A stretch of 64,000 nt of DNA from Arthrinium phaeospermum (GCA_006503535.1 QYRS01000003.1:2108001-2172000); one strand, 5' to 3'. Positions 24,209 to 35,116 are shown, counted from the first letter of the stretch. Translations and numbers: made by a program. The notes: generated by a model not told the origin, from the sequence alone.

Positions 24209-25078
24209 AATGAATGTGGCACAGCAACGGAGCTGCAGCCGTCCGCCACGGGGCCGGACCTATTCGCCGTAGATCGTCAGTGTGGGGTCGGGCCTCGGTA
24301 CCGGAGGAGCAAGCAAGCTGGGCGTGGTGGTCCGGCAACAGCGACGACCTGTGGTACTCGTCGCGGCGGTGCCAAGATCTAGCTAGCGTCTCGGCCCTTG
24401 TCAATACATAGGCCACCGGCTCGCACGCACAGACTGGGGGGCGATCGGGAAGGAGGCGCAGTTCAGCTCGAGCCTGCGAGCTGGGCAGGGGGAGTTCATG
24501 AGAATGGCCGTCGATGATGTCGGCGTTTCGAGACCGGCCAGGAGCCATGGGATGGGTAGTCTGGTAGCCATGGAGATCAGGTTCCTTGGGCTTCTTGTTC
24601 TTGGAAACCAGAGTCTCTCCGGGGTTGGAATGTACAGCAGCGTTTTGATCGTAGGTTGTTCATATCAGATTCGTTGTTATGGGGTGGTGGCCTGGACGCT
24701 TTCTCTATAAATAGTGTCGTTCTCCACGTTTATTGTGGCTTCCATACCCGGTTCTCAAGTCGGCTGCTTGTCATAACATTGAAATCAAATAGTGCTGGCT
24801 TAGGCCGATGATCATATAATCGAAAGAATGGGACAATTAACTGGGGAGAAGAGTCGGAGCTCAAATAAAAGGGCATGGAAGACTTTGGCTCTTGCACCAG
24901 TCTACACTTGAATTACGCTTCCATTCTTGAGTGCTATACTTCCATCTGATTTTTAAGTACCTCATTTCGACATCTTCAAAACTTTGGACTCGCATGTTGA
25001 ATTAACAAATAGACATTACTAAGAGTGATACATCCGTTGCCTGATGTCCTTGCCACGGTGTAGGGCTATTTCAGATGA

Positions 25079-25366
25079 GACTCGGACATCTACCGAATAT
25101 CCTTCCAAGGCGATGAGCTCCTGCGACAATACCTCGGCCACGTCCGGAAGGCCATGACCGAATGCTGTGTATCGTTTGGAGAAGGCGATATTGCTTCTTC
25201 AGCCGTCTTAGAGCCCTACGACATACTACCTGGACAGCAACTGGTGATTCAGCTCTTTTACGAGGCCTTCAGAGGTACACATTGGATCTGGTTAGTTGCT
25301 TCCATTTGGATATGGTTAAATAAGTAGGGGGCATTCATACGCAGTTGTACCCATGTGAAATACTAA
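25079..25366 (+). pseudogene. Orphan coding-like tract, probable gene remnant
   Basis: From 25079 one frame reads a convincing peptide of about 70 residues (for example IYRISFQGDELLRQYLGHVR and LPGQQLVIQLFYEAF), followed by a plausible 54-nt intron 25291-25344 (donor GTTAGT, acceptor CGCAG) and seven codons to TAA 25364-25366. Immediately upstream, in frame, is TGA at 25076-25078, so no 5' start joins on. The only in-frame ATG (25154) would give a 59-residue protein. A TATAAATA box lies 370 bp upstream. I do not recognise the family. It may be a truncated gene, a small gene starting at 25154, or the last exons of a gene whose 5' splice I cannot place. Confidence 0.35.
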
Positions 25367-25507
25367 TATTGACATCGAACTCCATATCCTACTACAAGTA
25401 CATAACCAAGTCGCTATCATTGCCCATTGAAACCAAAAGAAAATCCTCCGAAAGGCAAAAAAAGGAAAGTAAGATGGAAACCACTCAGCGCTCCCCGTCC
25501 CAACTGT

Positions 25508-26587
25508 CTACCAAGCGGCGACATCCTGGTACTCCTTGACCGGGATCGCACGCCCCGTGACCTCATCGCGACGGGACACGTGCTTGGCCACCATGGTGTT
25601 GGTCTTGGCGTCGAAGCAGCCGCTCGTGACCTTGGCGGAGCACAGGGGCCACAGCTCCTTCTCGGACATGTCGCAGAAGAGGTTCTCGTGGAAGGAGACG
25701 AAGTCCGGGCCGAGGGAGCTGCCGCTCTCGCAGAGCTCGCGGGCGCTGTGGGCCGTCTTGGGGCTGGTGACGAGCTTGCCGGGGAAGAGGTGGCGCTTGG
25801 CGATGATGTCGCGGCGCTCGCGGGGGCTGCGGACCTTGTTGCGCGGCGGCAGCTTGCCCGTCGAGGCGCCGTCCACCATGACCTTTTTGCGGTCCTTGTC
25901 GACCAGGTTGCTGTCGTACTCGAGCGGCGGGCTGAAGTAGGGCAGGAAGTAGTCGCTCTTGAGGTCGTCGTACAGGTGGAAGCGCGGCTTGCTCTTGCAC
26001 ATGGTGTCCTGGTCGTCGGCGTAGGCGGCGGCGCGCTCCTTGGTGGCGGTGAAGTCGGTGATGTGCATGCCGAAGCCCTGCGTGGTGATGCCGTTGGACT
26101 TGTCGCCGTCGATCCACGTGCACTTGGGCTGGTAGTTGTCGTCGCCGATGAGCGTCTGCGAGTTGTACCAGTGGCCGCCGCACTGGTAGCCGACGTCGCC
26201 GTACCAGGCCTTCTTCTGCCCGTCCGGCCACGTCATGGAGATGTACGAGATGCACAGCGCGTCGTTGCCGCCCTTGGACACGGACAGGTACTGCGCCTGC
26301 CGGCCCTGCTTGTCCGAGCTGGCCGTCACCACGATGTCCTTGAAGCCGCCGTCGGCGATGACCTTCTTGCTGCCCCGGGCCTCGCCGAGGTCGCGGCCCA
26401 TGACATCGAAGATGCGGATGCCGGGCGTGTTGCCGCCCGTCGTGTCGGAGCCCTTGATGCTGGTGCCGACGCCGATGCGGATCGTCGTCTCTCGGTCCGA
26501 CTTGTCGGGCAGCATCGAGTTGAGCATGGGAGCCATGCCGACGACCCCGAGCAAGAGGCCGATTACATTAAATGCTACGTTGGCCAT
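25508..26587 (-). CDS. Secreted protein of a fungal family of unknown function
   Basis: Single exon, 359 aa. The first ATG in frame (26587) opens a hydrophobic stretch (VAFNVIGLLLGVVGMAP) that can act as a signal peptide or anchor. The central part has a beta-rich domain with YLSVSKGGNDALCISYI, a WYGDVGYQCGGHWYNS segment and CTWIDGDKSNG; the C-terminal part has SARELCESGSS...FCDMSEKELWPLC...GCFD. Paired cysteines fit an extracellular protein. I recall many mould proteins sharing this ISxI...W.GD.G..CG..W..S layout and the C-terminal ARE.CES...FCDM.....P.C pattern, without known function; this needs a profile search. A dibasic run near residue 290 (RRDIIAKR) could be a Kex2-type site. Confidence 0.8.
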   Translation of the reverse strand: MANVAFNVIGLLLGVVGMAPMLNSMLPDKSDRETTIRIGVGTSIKGSDTTGGNTPGIRIFDVMGRDLGEARGSKKVIADGGFKDIVVTASSDKQGRQAQYLSVSKGGNDALCISYISMTWPDGQKKAWYGDVGYQCGGHWYNSQTLIGDDNYQPKCTWIDGDKSNGITTQGFGMHITDFTATKERAAAYADDQDTMCKSKPRFHLYDDLKSDYFLPYFSPPLEYDSNLVDKDRKKVMVDGASTGKLPPRNKVRSPRERRDIIAKRHLFPGKLVTSPKTAHSARELCESGSSLGPDFVSFHENLFCDMSEKELWPLCSAKVTSGCFDAKTNTMVAKHVSRRDEVTGRAIPVKEYQDVAAW

Positions 26588-27383
26588 GGTGAGAGTGTTT
26601 ATGTGCGTGCGTGAGAATAGAGAGTGTGTGAGTAGGGTGTTGCTAATATGTACGTTTAGTAGGGGCAAATGAGTGTGTGGTTATGAAAATGGGCAGATGA
26701 CTTTGGATACAAGGAGTGAGTGGCTCTTCGAGTTGCCTTGGTGATGATTTCATGAATACCAAAGAAGATCGGCCGCCGTATTTATCATGGAAAGGAGGAT
26801 ATGCCATCACAAGTCCTAGCCCAGTTCATGACTTCTTGAAGTGATCATCAATATCGACCGTGTGCCTACAGATGCCCTCCCATGACTCGAGCAATCGAAA
26901 ACAATTTCCTATTCAGGCGGCTTACTAGCCATCATATTAACTCATAACGGCTGACCAGCTCCTGTAGGATGTTGTTGAAATTAGACGGTATAGTAGGTGG
27001 AGGCTCTTTTAGGTTATTCGATGCCGGTGGGGTCCAAGGGCGACGGGTCAGGGGGAAGGGGGCTTAGATCCCATCCAGCCTTACAGCCCGACTTACTAGT
27101 CCGTCCCCCCAAGAATAGAACCACGAACTACACGGGCTCGCACTCGTTTAATGCTAGCATTTGTAATCGAACTACGTCTTAGATTGGAACTGTACCACTG
27201 GATATTGGAAATCCCTTCATTTCGTCTTTTGTGGCCTTTCCCTCGTTCTTGCTTGTCACGCCTTCTTCTTCCCATTATTCCGCGTTTGCGCAGCCCCTAA
27301 CAACTCACTCAACTCATACTCCCTAACCCACCAACACCGTTCTAAACCTTTGTGATAGAAAACCAAAGAGCGAAAGAGCGAAA
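26588..27383. promoter_or_regulatory. Divergent intergenic region between two secreted-protein genes
   Basis: Head-to-head spacing of 796 bp. The two start codons face apart, so a shared promoter is possible. No known binding word stands out. Confidence 0.45.
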
Positions 27384-28393
27384 ATGCGTTCTTCAGCCGC
27401 CAGTACCCTATACCCAGTCGCCCTGGTGCCTTTCTTGTTGTTCCAGCACCTTGCCGCCGCCGAGCTGCTGGGCTGCGATGCCGTCGGGTGTCCCACCAAC
27501 GAATACCACATCGCGCAGTGCAAGGTCGGCAACGCCACGCTGCAGGCCCTGGGCATCACCAACGTCACCACCACCCTCGACCCCAGGCCTCTGACCTGGA
27601 CCGTCGGGTTCCAGGAGGCCCCGAAAGATGGCGACCATCCGGACGCGGCCATGGCGCTGGACAAGAACTTCTACCTGGGCACGCCGCCCTCGCTGCGGTT
27701 CGACAACGAGACGGCTGGCTGTGCGCTCTTCTTTGAGGGCGTCTCCGCCAACCTCACGGTGCCGCTGGAGAAGAAGGACAGCTTCACCTGCGCGGACGCG
27801 CTGAGCGAGGACTGCGTGTCCGACTTGGTCCGCCAGGCCGAGTCGGCCGCCAAGCTTGCCGGCGACTCGGAGGGCTGCAATCAGTTACGAGACGCGTTGA
27901 TGAGCAAGCCTCCTTCGTCATGCAACTCCGTCAAAGGAGGCACATGGGGCTCCGTGATCTCACGACGTAAGTTCCACCATCCAGCCTAACCTGAATACCC
28001 CCCTCAAGAGTGAAAGAGTCGGCGCTAACCTATCATACGCCTACAGCATTGGCCGGCGGCAACCAGAGCCTGGAGATGGTGGACCAAAACCAGTGCCGGG
28101 CGACCACGGGCCAGGGCTACGACCTGTTCCTCGTCGACAGCGAGCGCCACTACCTCGCGGACCGAACGACCAAGGCCTTGTCGCAAGTGCTCATGGGGAT
28201 CACCCCGGTCATGACGGTCCTGGAGAAGGACGGCAAGGCCAAGGCGGAGCTCACTTGCCTTAGGCTGGTGGACAGCGTGGCGAACCAGACCGACGATGAG
28301 CCTAAGCCGTCCATGGGATCGCCCAATGGGTCGTTCTCTTCTTCCATGTACCTAGCCACTTTGTTGGTTTCTACTTTTATGTACATGCTTTGA
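27384..28393 (+). CDS. Cysteine-rich secreted protein with GPI-type tail
   Basis: Exons 27384-27966 and 28047-28393 give 309 aa. An N-terminal signal peptide (hydrophobic core VALVPFLLFQHLA, cleavage near AAA/E) leads to a Cys-rich part (GCDAVGCP, AQCKVGN, GCALFFEG, FTCADALSEDCV, GCNQL). Several N-glycosylation sequons (NAT, NVT, NET, NLT) are visible. The last 17 residues are hydrophobic (YLATLLVSTFMYML) after a Ser/Asn/Gly-rich stretch, as in GPI anchor signals. I believe similar proteins are common in Sordariomycetes, but I know no function. It lies head to head with another secreted-protein gene. Confidence 0.82.
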
Positions 28394-29572
28394 GTTAGTG
28401 CGTTGGAAAGTGTAGATAGAGTCCATATTTGGCCATGAGAGGAACTATCAGTTACAAATACAGCCATAGATAAAATACAGCCATAGATGTTACAGAATGC
28501 CAGAGAGTTTGGAGTCGCATGTCACTGAGAAATTAGTATCACTCAAAAGCCATTGCGTTGCTAACCGGTTACTGGATCATTCATTTGCCCCTATTCTGTC
28601 ACCGAAGGAAGTCAATGCGATCACCAAAAACCAGACCACTTAACGGAGATAATTTGGGGGCTTACTTGACTGTCAATACACACGAACTCCTTGTCATTAC
28701 GATCTTTGCTCGTCATATTGAAATTCGTCTGCCTAGTGTGGCACTCCCAACGGTGCAGCTCTTTTTGCTGGGTTAGGTAACTCAGCTCCGAATCAAGCAT
28801 TCAGCAGGTTCTAGGCGTCTTATTTTTTAGTGCAGCTAGCGCGGGAAAGGGCCTGGCCATTTTGGGTTGAAACATGGCGTCGTCCGATTTAAACAGCAGT
28901 CGCCCCTTGTAGAAAGTAGCTTGTCGACGGTGGTTGCCGCTGTGGGGGCTGGCGCGCTTACTACATGTGTCAAAAAAACAATGGTAATCATGAGGTCGTA
29001 ACTGGATGGTGCCTGCCTCCAAACAAAGGATTAACTTCAGCTCGAGAAAGCTCCCGTCGCCGGCCGATGTCTTTGATCACAGCGCCCCTGAAGATCGGCC
29101 CCCAAATTGGTTGTTCCTTACGAGGCTTGCAGGGAAATCAATTCCGAGGTCTGCGTACCGAGATCCTTCGCGCAACCTGCATGAAGTCGTTAATTACTAC
29201 AACATGATTATAGATCATACACGCGATGGGCGAGGGGCACGAACGGTGGCCAAAACATGGAAAAAGGATCCGGTGATCCCCCGGTATAATTTCAATGCCA
29301 TTTTGGGGCTTATGTGATGCAGGCGCACTCTCTATACTGATCCGGGGAGCGGATTTCCGGAACCACCAGCTCAACTGCGCCTCAAAGTCCTTCAAGACCG
29401 CAATGGGATATCATATTCCTGCCCAAAGACTAGGAATCAAACACATTAATCTATAAATGAGCGAAGCCACTCCGATAGACATACCCGAGACCCCTCTGCA
29501 ACTTCATTCGCTACCCGCAACAGTCGTTTTCCTGTATACTTAGTCACCTGCTTCCGTTCCTTTCTATCAATC
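28394..29572. other. Intergenic
   Basis: This contains the upstream gene's 3' UTR, with ATACAGCCATAGAT directly repeated at 28458-28471 and 28475-28488, and the promoter of the next gene. No other feature seen. Confidence 0.5.
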
Positions 29573-30983
29573 ATGCGCTTCAACGCTAGAAACCTCATCC
29601 TTGGTCTCGCTGCCCTGGGCAGTATCCCAGAAGGCTTGGGTAGAGCAATTCCCGGGTCTGATGCCGTTGCTTGTAAGTGCTGTTTTCTTCTTCCCTTGTC
29701 ATCTCCCATTCCTCAGCATGATGTGGACACGGATAAAACCCCCGTGTAGCTCGCTACTCGATATTTTCAGGGGGGTATGCCTTCGATGTTATTTCGGTTC
29801 TGCTTTGATTCATACGCATCGGAAATGACCTTTTACGTCGTCGTGTTAAATAAAACCAGCTAACGATATCTCTCAAGTATATAAAAATGACGGCTTCCTT
29901 CATGCTCGTGTGGTAGTCGAGCCTGTCCACATCGGCTCCGGTGGCAAAGGCAGCGGCGGTAAAGGCGGCGAAGGCGAGGGTGCTGGAGGCGGCAAGGGGG
30001 GCGGCAATGGCGGAAAAGGCAGCACCCCTGGCGGAGACGGCGGCGACGGCGACGGCTCGCCCGCGCGTATCGGCTCACCCGATGGGAAGGGTTCCAGCGG
30101 CGGAGGCAGCAGCGAACAGCCAGTGCACATTGGAGCCGGGGACAAGCCCGGCAACAAAGACCCTGACATCTGGTGCCGCGGCACAGGCTGCGGCGCCAGC
30201 GGCAGCGAGAAGCCAGACCCCGTGGCCCTGGGTACCAAGGGCGGCAAGGGCATCGACTTGGCGGCCAGCCCCAAGGAGGGCACTGACTACAGCCAGCGCT
30301 ACGGTAACTACGAGTTCAAGAAGCAGGGAGAGCCCGAGGGGGCCGACGACTCGATCCCGGCGCTGGGGCTCGACAAGAAATACGGGTTCCACGAAGAAGA
30401 GGGCTGGGCCACGTACTACATCAAGTCCAAAGATCAGAGCGTCGACCCCGCCGCCAAAATGAGCTATGGTCGAGTGACCAAGGATGGGAAAGAATACTTG
30501 GCCATGGTCGCGCACGACCGGCACGCCGAATATGACGGGAACCGATACAAACTCAAGCCCAACGGAGACAACGTGAAAGACGCCGACGGTAAGCTGGAGC
30601 TCAACCCAGACGGCAACACCAAGGCCGTGCCGGTGGCCCAGTTGGTGTATAAGGGCGCCCAGGAGGCGAAGGTGCTCGACAAGCCCGCCGACAAGGTGTT
30701 CCTGGTCTCGGAGAACGTCATCAACGACGCGGCCAAGGTCATCATCCCGGACGCGCTGAAGGCGGTCAAGAAGGGCGACGCCAAGGGGCCGGTCGTGTTC
30801 AGGAACGTGGACGGCGAGGAAGGCAAGCAGTTCAAGATCCTCGCGGGCCTGGACAACAACTACTCGTACCTGAACACCGCCGGGCGCAACCCGGGCTTCT
30901 TCAAAGACTACAAGCTTGACAGCATCACTGTGGTCTGGGCAGACGACGCTAAGGCGATGAACATGGAGTTTCACAAGGCGTAA
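29573..30983 (+). CDS. Secreted glycine-rich protein of unknown function
   Basis: Exon 1 is 29573-29672, exon 2 is 29878-30983, joined by a 205-nt intron (donor GTAAGT, acceptor CTCAAG); 401 aa. Exon 1 encodes a signal peptide (MRFNARNLILGLAALGSIPE). Next is a Gly/Lys/Ser-rich low-complexity region (about residues 50-115), then a region with one CRGTGC pair, then a folded domain from GNYEFKKQGEP to the end, with EEGWATYYIKS, YLAMVAHDRHAEYDGNRYKL and KVFLVSENVINDAAKVI. No family recognised. The intron is longer than its neighbours, so the exon join is less sure than the long exon 2. It ends 572 bp before an F-box-like gene on the same strand. Confidence 0.72.
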
Positions 30984-31555
30984 AGGGGTGTGGAATTTTC
31001 CTTTATAGGTTAACAATGAGATAGCTGGTTTTCTATATATTAAACACACTGTATTTAGTTATTCGAAGGCGTACGTGCTGCATTATAAACTGGATGATGT
31101 ACTCACTCGTAGCGAGATGAAAACTATATGCAGCCCTTAATGAAGAACCGTTTGATGCACAAATATAACAACTCGGAGATCCGACTGTATTAAAGTTGCT
31201 TAGCTTAGCCAATCACCATCTGCTCGCTTGACGTTTAGGGAAATCCAATGTGTGATCTACATGTGGGTGGATACTGGGTTTATTTTTATCTGCGCCCAGC
31301 CAATGTCGGTTAGCACACTTGCAGTCGGGTGGGGGCAGTTCAGCCCTGTAGACACCCCTGCAATTACTACATCCAATGTCCACGGGTATCGGATTGATTA
31401 ATATAAGCGACTGCTTCCCCACCAACCCAATTCCACGTCTCTCACTCACTCACTCACTTCAATGCCAACACATACACTGCCTTTCGATTCCACCAGCAAC
31501 TGTATTGCTACAGTGCCGTCGAGAACGAAACCCACACAACACACATCAGAACAAC
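30984..31555. other. Intergenic
   Basis: 3' UTR of the glycine-rich gene and the promoter of the ankyrin gene; a CACTCACT repeat lies at about 31440-31456. Nothing else visible. Confidence 0.5.
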
Positions 31556-32834
31556 ATGCAGCTCCTAGAACTCCCTTTGGACGTCTTTAAAAACATAGTC
31601 TTGTTCATGGTGCAAGAGCAAGGGCTGCGAAAGTCCATGACAACTCGACTTGTATGCCGTATGTTTTCTTGAATGCCGCCTGAATATAGCATGCACCTGT
31701 CTCTAATGACCAGCAGGCACATTTGCAAACGAGGTCCTCGATGCCGTGATCTCGACGAGAGCTATCGATGAGATTGCCGAAAGCTCTCTCAGTCTTAGCA
31801 GGGTGGAACGGCATTATACTGTGATCGCACGATATCTACATCATCGGGTTCGCACGGATGGACCTGATACCCACCCATGGATCACCACCATTCGCGAAAG
31901 TTGCGACTTGCTCGCGAAGCATGCTGTGTCTTCGGTAGACCCAGACCTTAAGCAGGTCGAGAGAATACAGTTCAGCGCATGTCTATGCTTGGCGGTAAAC
32001 TCGAGCTCGACCGTTCTCCCAGTCTTGTGGGGACAAGAAAGGAATGAAAAGACTCAGTTCGAGGGAGGCACGTGGGAGAACAGCCTGGCTATAGCATCAT
32101 CGATGGGAGACATGGCTATGGTGGAGTCACTCAATAGGGGCTCCGATCCCCCTTCATTCTTTGGGAGATCTTCATGGGCTGCCGCTGCCTTCGGCCACCT
32201 CGATGTTTTGCAATTTTTCCTGAAGCAGGGAGCTTTGCCCTACGAACCTACCTTCAGACACATCACCGACTTAGTGCTCGGGGAGACCCCTCTTGGTGCT
32301 GCCGCCTACATGGGCCACGACGATATCGTCCAGCTCTACCTGCAGCCACCCTACTTCTGCCCGGAAGTGCAAAACGAAGAGGCGAAGGCCATCTTCGTTG
32401 CCGCGGCGGGAAACCAGCCGCAGACACTCCGGACGCTGCTGGAGCACCGCAAACAAACCCGGCAAGAAGATCTCCTGGAGATGATCGACGCCGCCCTCCT
32501 CTGGAGCAGCCGCCGCGGGGCGCCCGACGCCACTCGCGTCCTCCTCGAGTACGGGGCGCACCCGAACGAGACGGACAAGTCCCCCCGTTCGTGCCTACAG
32601 CACGCGGCCATCGCCGGCGACGCCGCGACCGTCAGGCTGCTGCTGGATGCGGGGGCTTCCCTGGAGGCGAGCCGCTACATCAACAAGCGCACGAATCCGG
32701 AGCTGAATGATCGTTGGCGGAAGAAGTACAGGGATGCCCTGACCGAGGCCAAAAGGGGGAATTATGTGGCCGTCGTTCGCGTCATAGAGGAAAAGCAGCG
32801 GGAGATTGGGGAGACAAAGGTGGCGGAAGAGTAG
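31556..32834 (+). CDS. F-box-like ankyrin-repeat protein
   Basis: Exons 31556-31658 and 31717-32834 give 406 aa. The first 40 residues (MQLLELPLDVFKNIVLFM, then RLVCRTFANEV across the splice) have the LPLDVF...I......RLVCRTF pattern of fungal F-box-like heads. From about residue 140 ankyrin units follow: NSLAIASSMGDMAMVESLNRG, SSWAAAAFGHLDVLQFFLKQGA, TPLGAAAYMGHDDIVQLYL and SCLQHAAIAGDAATVRLLLDAGASLEA. The units are irregular. Such proteins are common, fast-evolving fungal SCF adaptor candidates; the target is unknown. The coding sequence becomes GC-richer toward the 3' end. Confidence 0.83.
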
Positions 32835-33201
32835 GGATACTTACGGCATGATAATGAGAGAATGTCAATGAAAGAACGGTTCGGAATCTCAAGGAAGACT
32901 ACGATGGCAATCTACTAGGACGTTGAGATTTAGAGGACCGATGGGCCAGAGGTGAATAAGCATGCTGATACGTGATACATTCTTTTCTCTTTTCTTTTTC
33001 ATAAGGTGGCAACATGGTGTGGGAAAGTCTTACCCGGCATTTGACTACAATGGCTGTACAAGGTAACTTACCTCCTCATTATCTTGTTGAATACTTTAGG
33101 TACTTACTATCCTATCACCAACCCAAAAAGCGACCCTCTATATCTAGACTTACCGTGCAACCGAGTCCACCAGAATAAATCTCGCGGGTGGAGCGTCACG
33201 G
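32835..33201. other. Short convergent intergenic region
   Basis: Tail-to-tail 3' UTR region of the ankyrin and amidoligase-like genes; no feature seen. Confidence 0.5.
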
Positions 33202-34536
33202 TTAATCCTCTGTCGGTAGGTTTGTCCAGGAAACCATCTCGGGCTTCTCGACAACGCGTCGCTGGATGCTTTCGGCAATGTCAGTCCTGCCCAACGTATG
33301 CAGCAGGTCGAGAACATCGTACCCAATCCTGACAAGCTCGGCATAATCGCAACAGTAGATGAAACCTATCCAGTCTGCGTCGTTATCTAGTCGCAGGAAA
33401 GCGTCGGCCAGGCTCGTGACCAGGGAACACCACACGGCCACGCTGTCGGCGTCGGTCGTGGCGGCCAGCTGCCGACAAGCAATCGTCGTCTTTCGTTGCT
33501 GCTGTTGCTGTTGGTCACGGTCGTTGGGCGGGCCGTAGTGGCGGAAGTCGCAGGCGGGCGGCGACTCGCCCGGCGTCGAGGCCATCATCGCCGCGATCGC
33601 CTCGGGCGACGAGGCGGTGTTGAGCCGCGCGAACGCCAGGCGTAGGTATCGTACCCGTCCCGCTAGATATAGCGGCCGCTCCAGCGCGCCTGGTAGGATG
33701 ACGCGGCGCTCCAACGGGAACTTCTGCTTCTCTGGATTCAGGATGCCCCTGCTCGGGTCGAGTGTGAGCTTGGCTGCGGCGCCCGTGCGGATGAACTCCT
33801 GCGCCAGTGCGGAGATGAACGCGTTGGGCTTGCATGTCACGACCCATTGTCCCTCGCCCCCTACGCCCCCCGTGTTGAACGTCCGGGCCACGTACGGGAG
33901 CGTCGAGAGCAGGGGCCCCGTGACGAAGAAGCCGGTGGCGAGCCGCTGCAGCTCCGTGAGCGTGAAGGCCCGCTTGCCGATGCCGACCGAGACGGTCATG
34001 CCGCAGCCCTCCGGGGCGTGGAGCTGGAGGCCGTGGTTGAGCGAGTGCACGATGTGCCGCACGTACCGGATACTCTCCAGGTCCCTGGCCCACATGGCCG
34101 GCGAGACGATGCGGACCGCGAGCCACCGGTTACCTTGAGGGATGGAGCTCTGCAACCACGCCGGCGGGGGCGGCGACGCCGCACTACCGTCGTTGGTGTT
34201 TTCGACGCGCCAGATCCAGGCGCGAGGGTCGTCCGTCACGTCCTTGAACCGGTTCTTCCAAGCCGCGATGTCGCTGTGGCCGTGGTAGGCGACGTCCGCT
34301 TCGTAGATCAGGTGCTCGATATAGCTTCTGGCGAACGCGGGAACGTAAGCTTCATTGACCGTTGCCGTCGGGTACATCAGGGGCGGCGGGAACTGCCCAA
34401 TTTCCCAGTTTTCTCGGATGTCGTCTCGAAGGGCGGCCACCATGTAGTCTATCTTGACGGAGAAGCTTACCTTGTTCTCCTGATTTGCCGCTCCACCATT
34501 ACCACCACTCCCCTGAGGGGGGTTTTGGACCGACAT
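33202..34536 (-). CDS. Degenerate amidoligase-like protein
   Basis: Single exon, 444 aa. The overall layout follows the fungal amidoligase family (COOH-NH2 ligase fold, Pfam Amidoligase_2): an N-terminal strand SFSVKIDYMVAAL, a domain with RWLAVRIVSP about residue 137, then an I-x-x-V-x-x-x-L-N-H-G-L region, CGMTVSVGIGK, and LTELQRLATGFFVTGPLLSTLPYVAR. In active members, as I recall, these positions read FGVEIEF, EIVSP and CGxHVHVG. Here the acidic pair is K28/D30, the Glu of the second motif is R142 and HVH is TVS (181-183). That predicts loss of metal/ATP chemistry. A glutamine run (QQQQQQ) near residue 340 precedes a helical C-terminal extension. Function unknown. Confidence 0.72.
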   Translation of the reverse strand: MSVQNPPQGSGGNGGAANQENKVSFSVKIDYMVAALRDDIRENWEIGQFPPPLMYPTATVNEAYVPAFARSYIEHLIYEADVAYHGHSDIAAWKNRFKDVTDDPRAWIWRVENTNDGSAASPPPPAWLQSSIPQGNRWLAVRIVSPAMWARDLESIRYVRHIVHSLNHGLQLHAPEGCGMTVSVGIGKRAFTLTELQRLATGFFVTGPLLSTLPYVARTFNTGGVGGEGQWVVTCKPNAFISALAQEFIRTGAAAKLTLDPSRGILNPEKQKFPLERRVILPGALERPLYLAGRVRYLRLAFARLNTASSPEAIAAMMASTPGESPPACDFRHYGPPNDRDQQQQQQRKTTIACRQLAATTDADSVAVWCSLVTSLADAFLRLDNDADWIGFIYCCDYAELVRIGYDVLDLLHTLGRTDIAESIQRRVVEKPEMVSWTNLPTED

Positions 34537-35116
34537 GGTGTCGGATGTGTTGTGCGTGTGTAGGTCTCGCTTGTTGGACTCGCAGGAGCTGTTGAATCAA
34601 GGAATCCTTCTAGATTCGTAGCAGGTAAAACGTGCGGTGGCGTCTTGCGCTTATCAAAGAAACGGGAAGATATCGCTAAATATATAAAGAAGACCAATAA
34701 ACACTGCTAGCCTGGCCAGCGGACAATGTCTTTGTCGAAGAGCGGAACAGTACGCCTGTTCTGGAAAACAGCGACTGCAGGGTGTTATTGTTTCTCTTTG
34801 TTCCGGGACTGAGCACTTTCTAAAGCAGAACAGGGCCTTCGATTTTTCATATTTCAATTTATTTGGGTTATCGATGACTCTGTTTCGTGACGATAGTCGG
34901 TGTCACAGCTAGACAATCCAAAACGATCACCCGCCACGCTGTGGAAAGAGTATGAAGGTCTGTCTACCTACACAAAATCACGAGATACCACAGTCCGGAA
35001 ACTGATCAACTCGCCAAAGCACAGAATCTGGGACATCTAAGCCATCAAAATAATGCGCGTAATTCATTAGTCATTACTAGTACATATCTCATCACCGAAC
35101 CACGATCGGTTTGGTA
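34537..35116. other. Intergenic
   Basis: Promoter of the amidoligase-like gene and 3' end of the next minus-strand gene. A TATATAA-like run near 34677-34686 lies 145 bp upstream of the ATG. Confidence 0.45.

Larger units (their letters stand above)
12975..25078. other. 12 kb stretch without a supportable gene
   Basis: All open frames here are short, overlap in conflicting frames and lack family motifs or consistent splice pairs. Base composition is near 50 percent GC, so it is not an AT-rich decayed (RIP-type) island. It contains pyrimidine-rich runs, poly-A at 14429-14439, a GCAC microsatellite, small inverted and tandem repeats, three copies of TACTCCGTAC, and a consensus TATAAATA at 24706-24713. 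It may hold the long promoter of the 12974 gene or non-coding transcripts; I cannot tell which. Confidence 0.55.

Noticed and set aside
13000..25000. RIP-mutated transposon island
   Set aside because: Composition is near 50 percent GC and no terminal repeats or transposase-like frames were seen.
25427..26614. 395-codon open frame on the plus strand opposite the secreted-protein gene
   Set aside because: It is an Ala/Val/Leu/Arg-rich mirror of a GC-biased coding exon, without domain motifs; the minus-strand reading has a clear secreted-protein pattern.
30075..31049. 324-codon minus-strand frame opposite the glycine-rich gene
   Set aside because: Mirror of a codon-biased exon; the plus strand has a signal peptide and a consistent stop.
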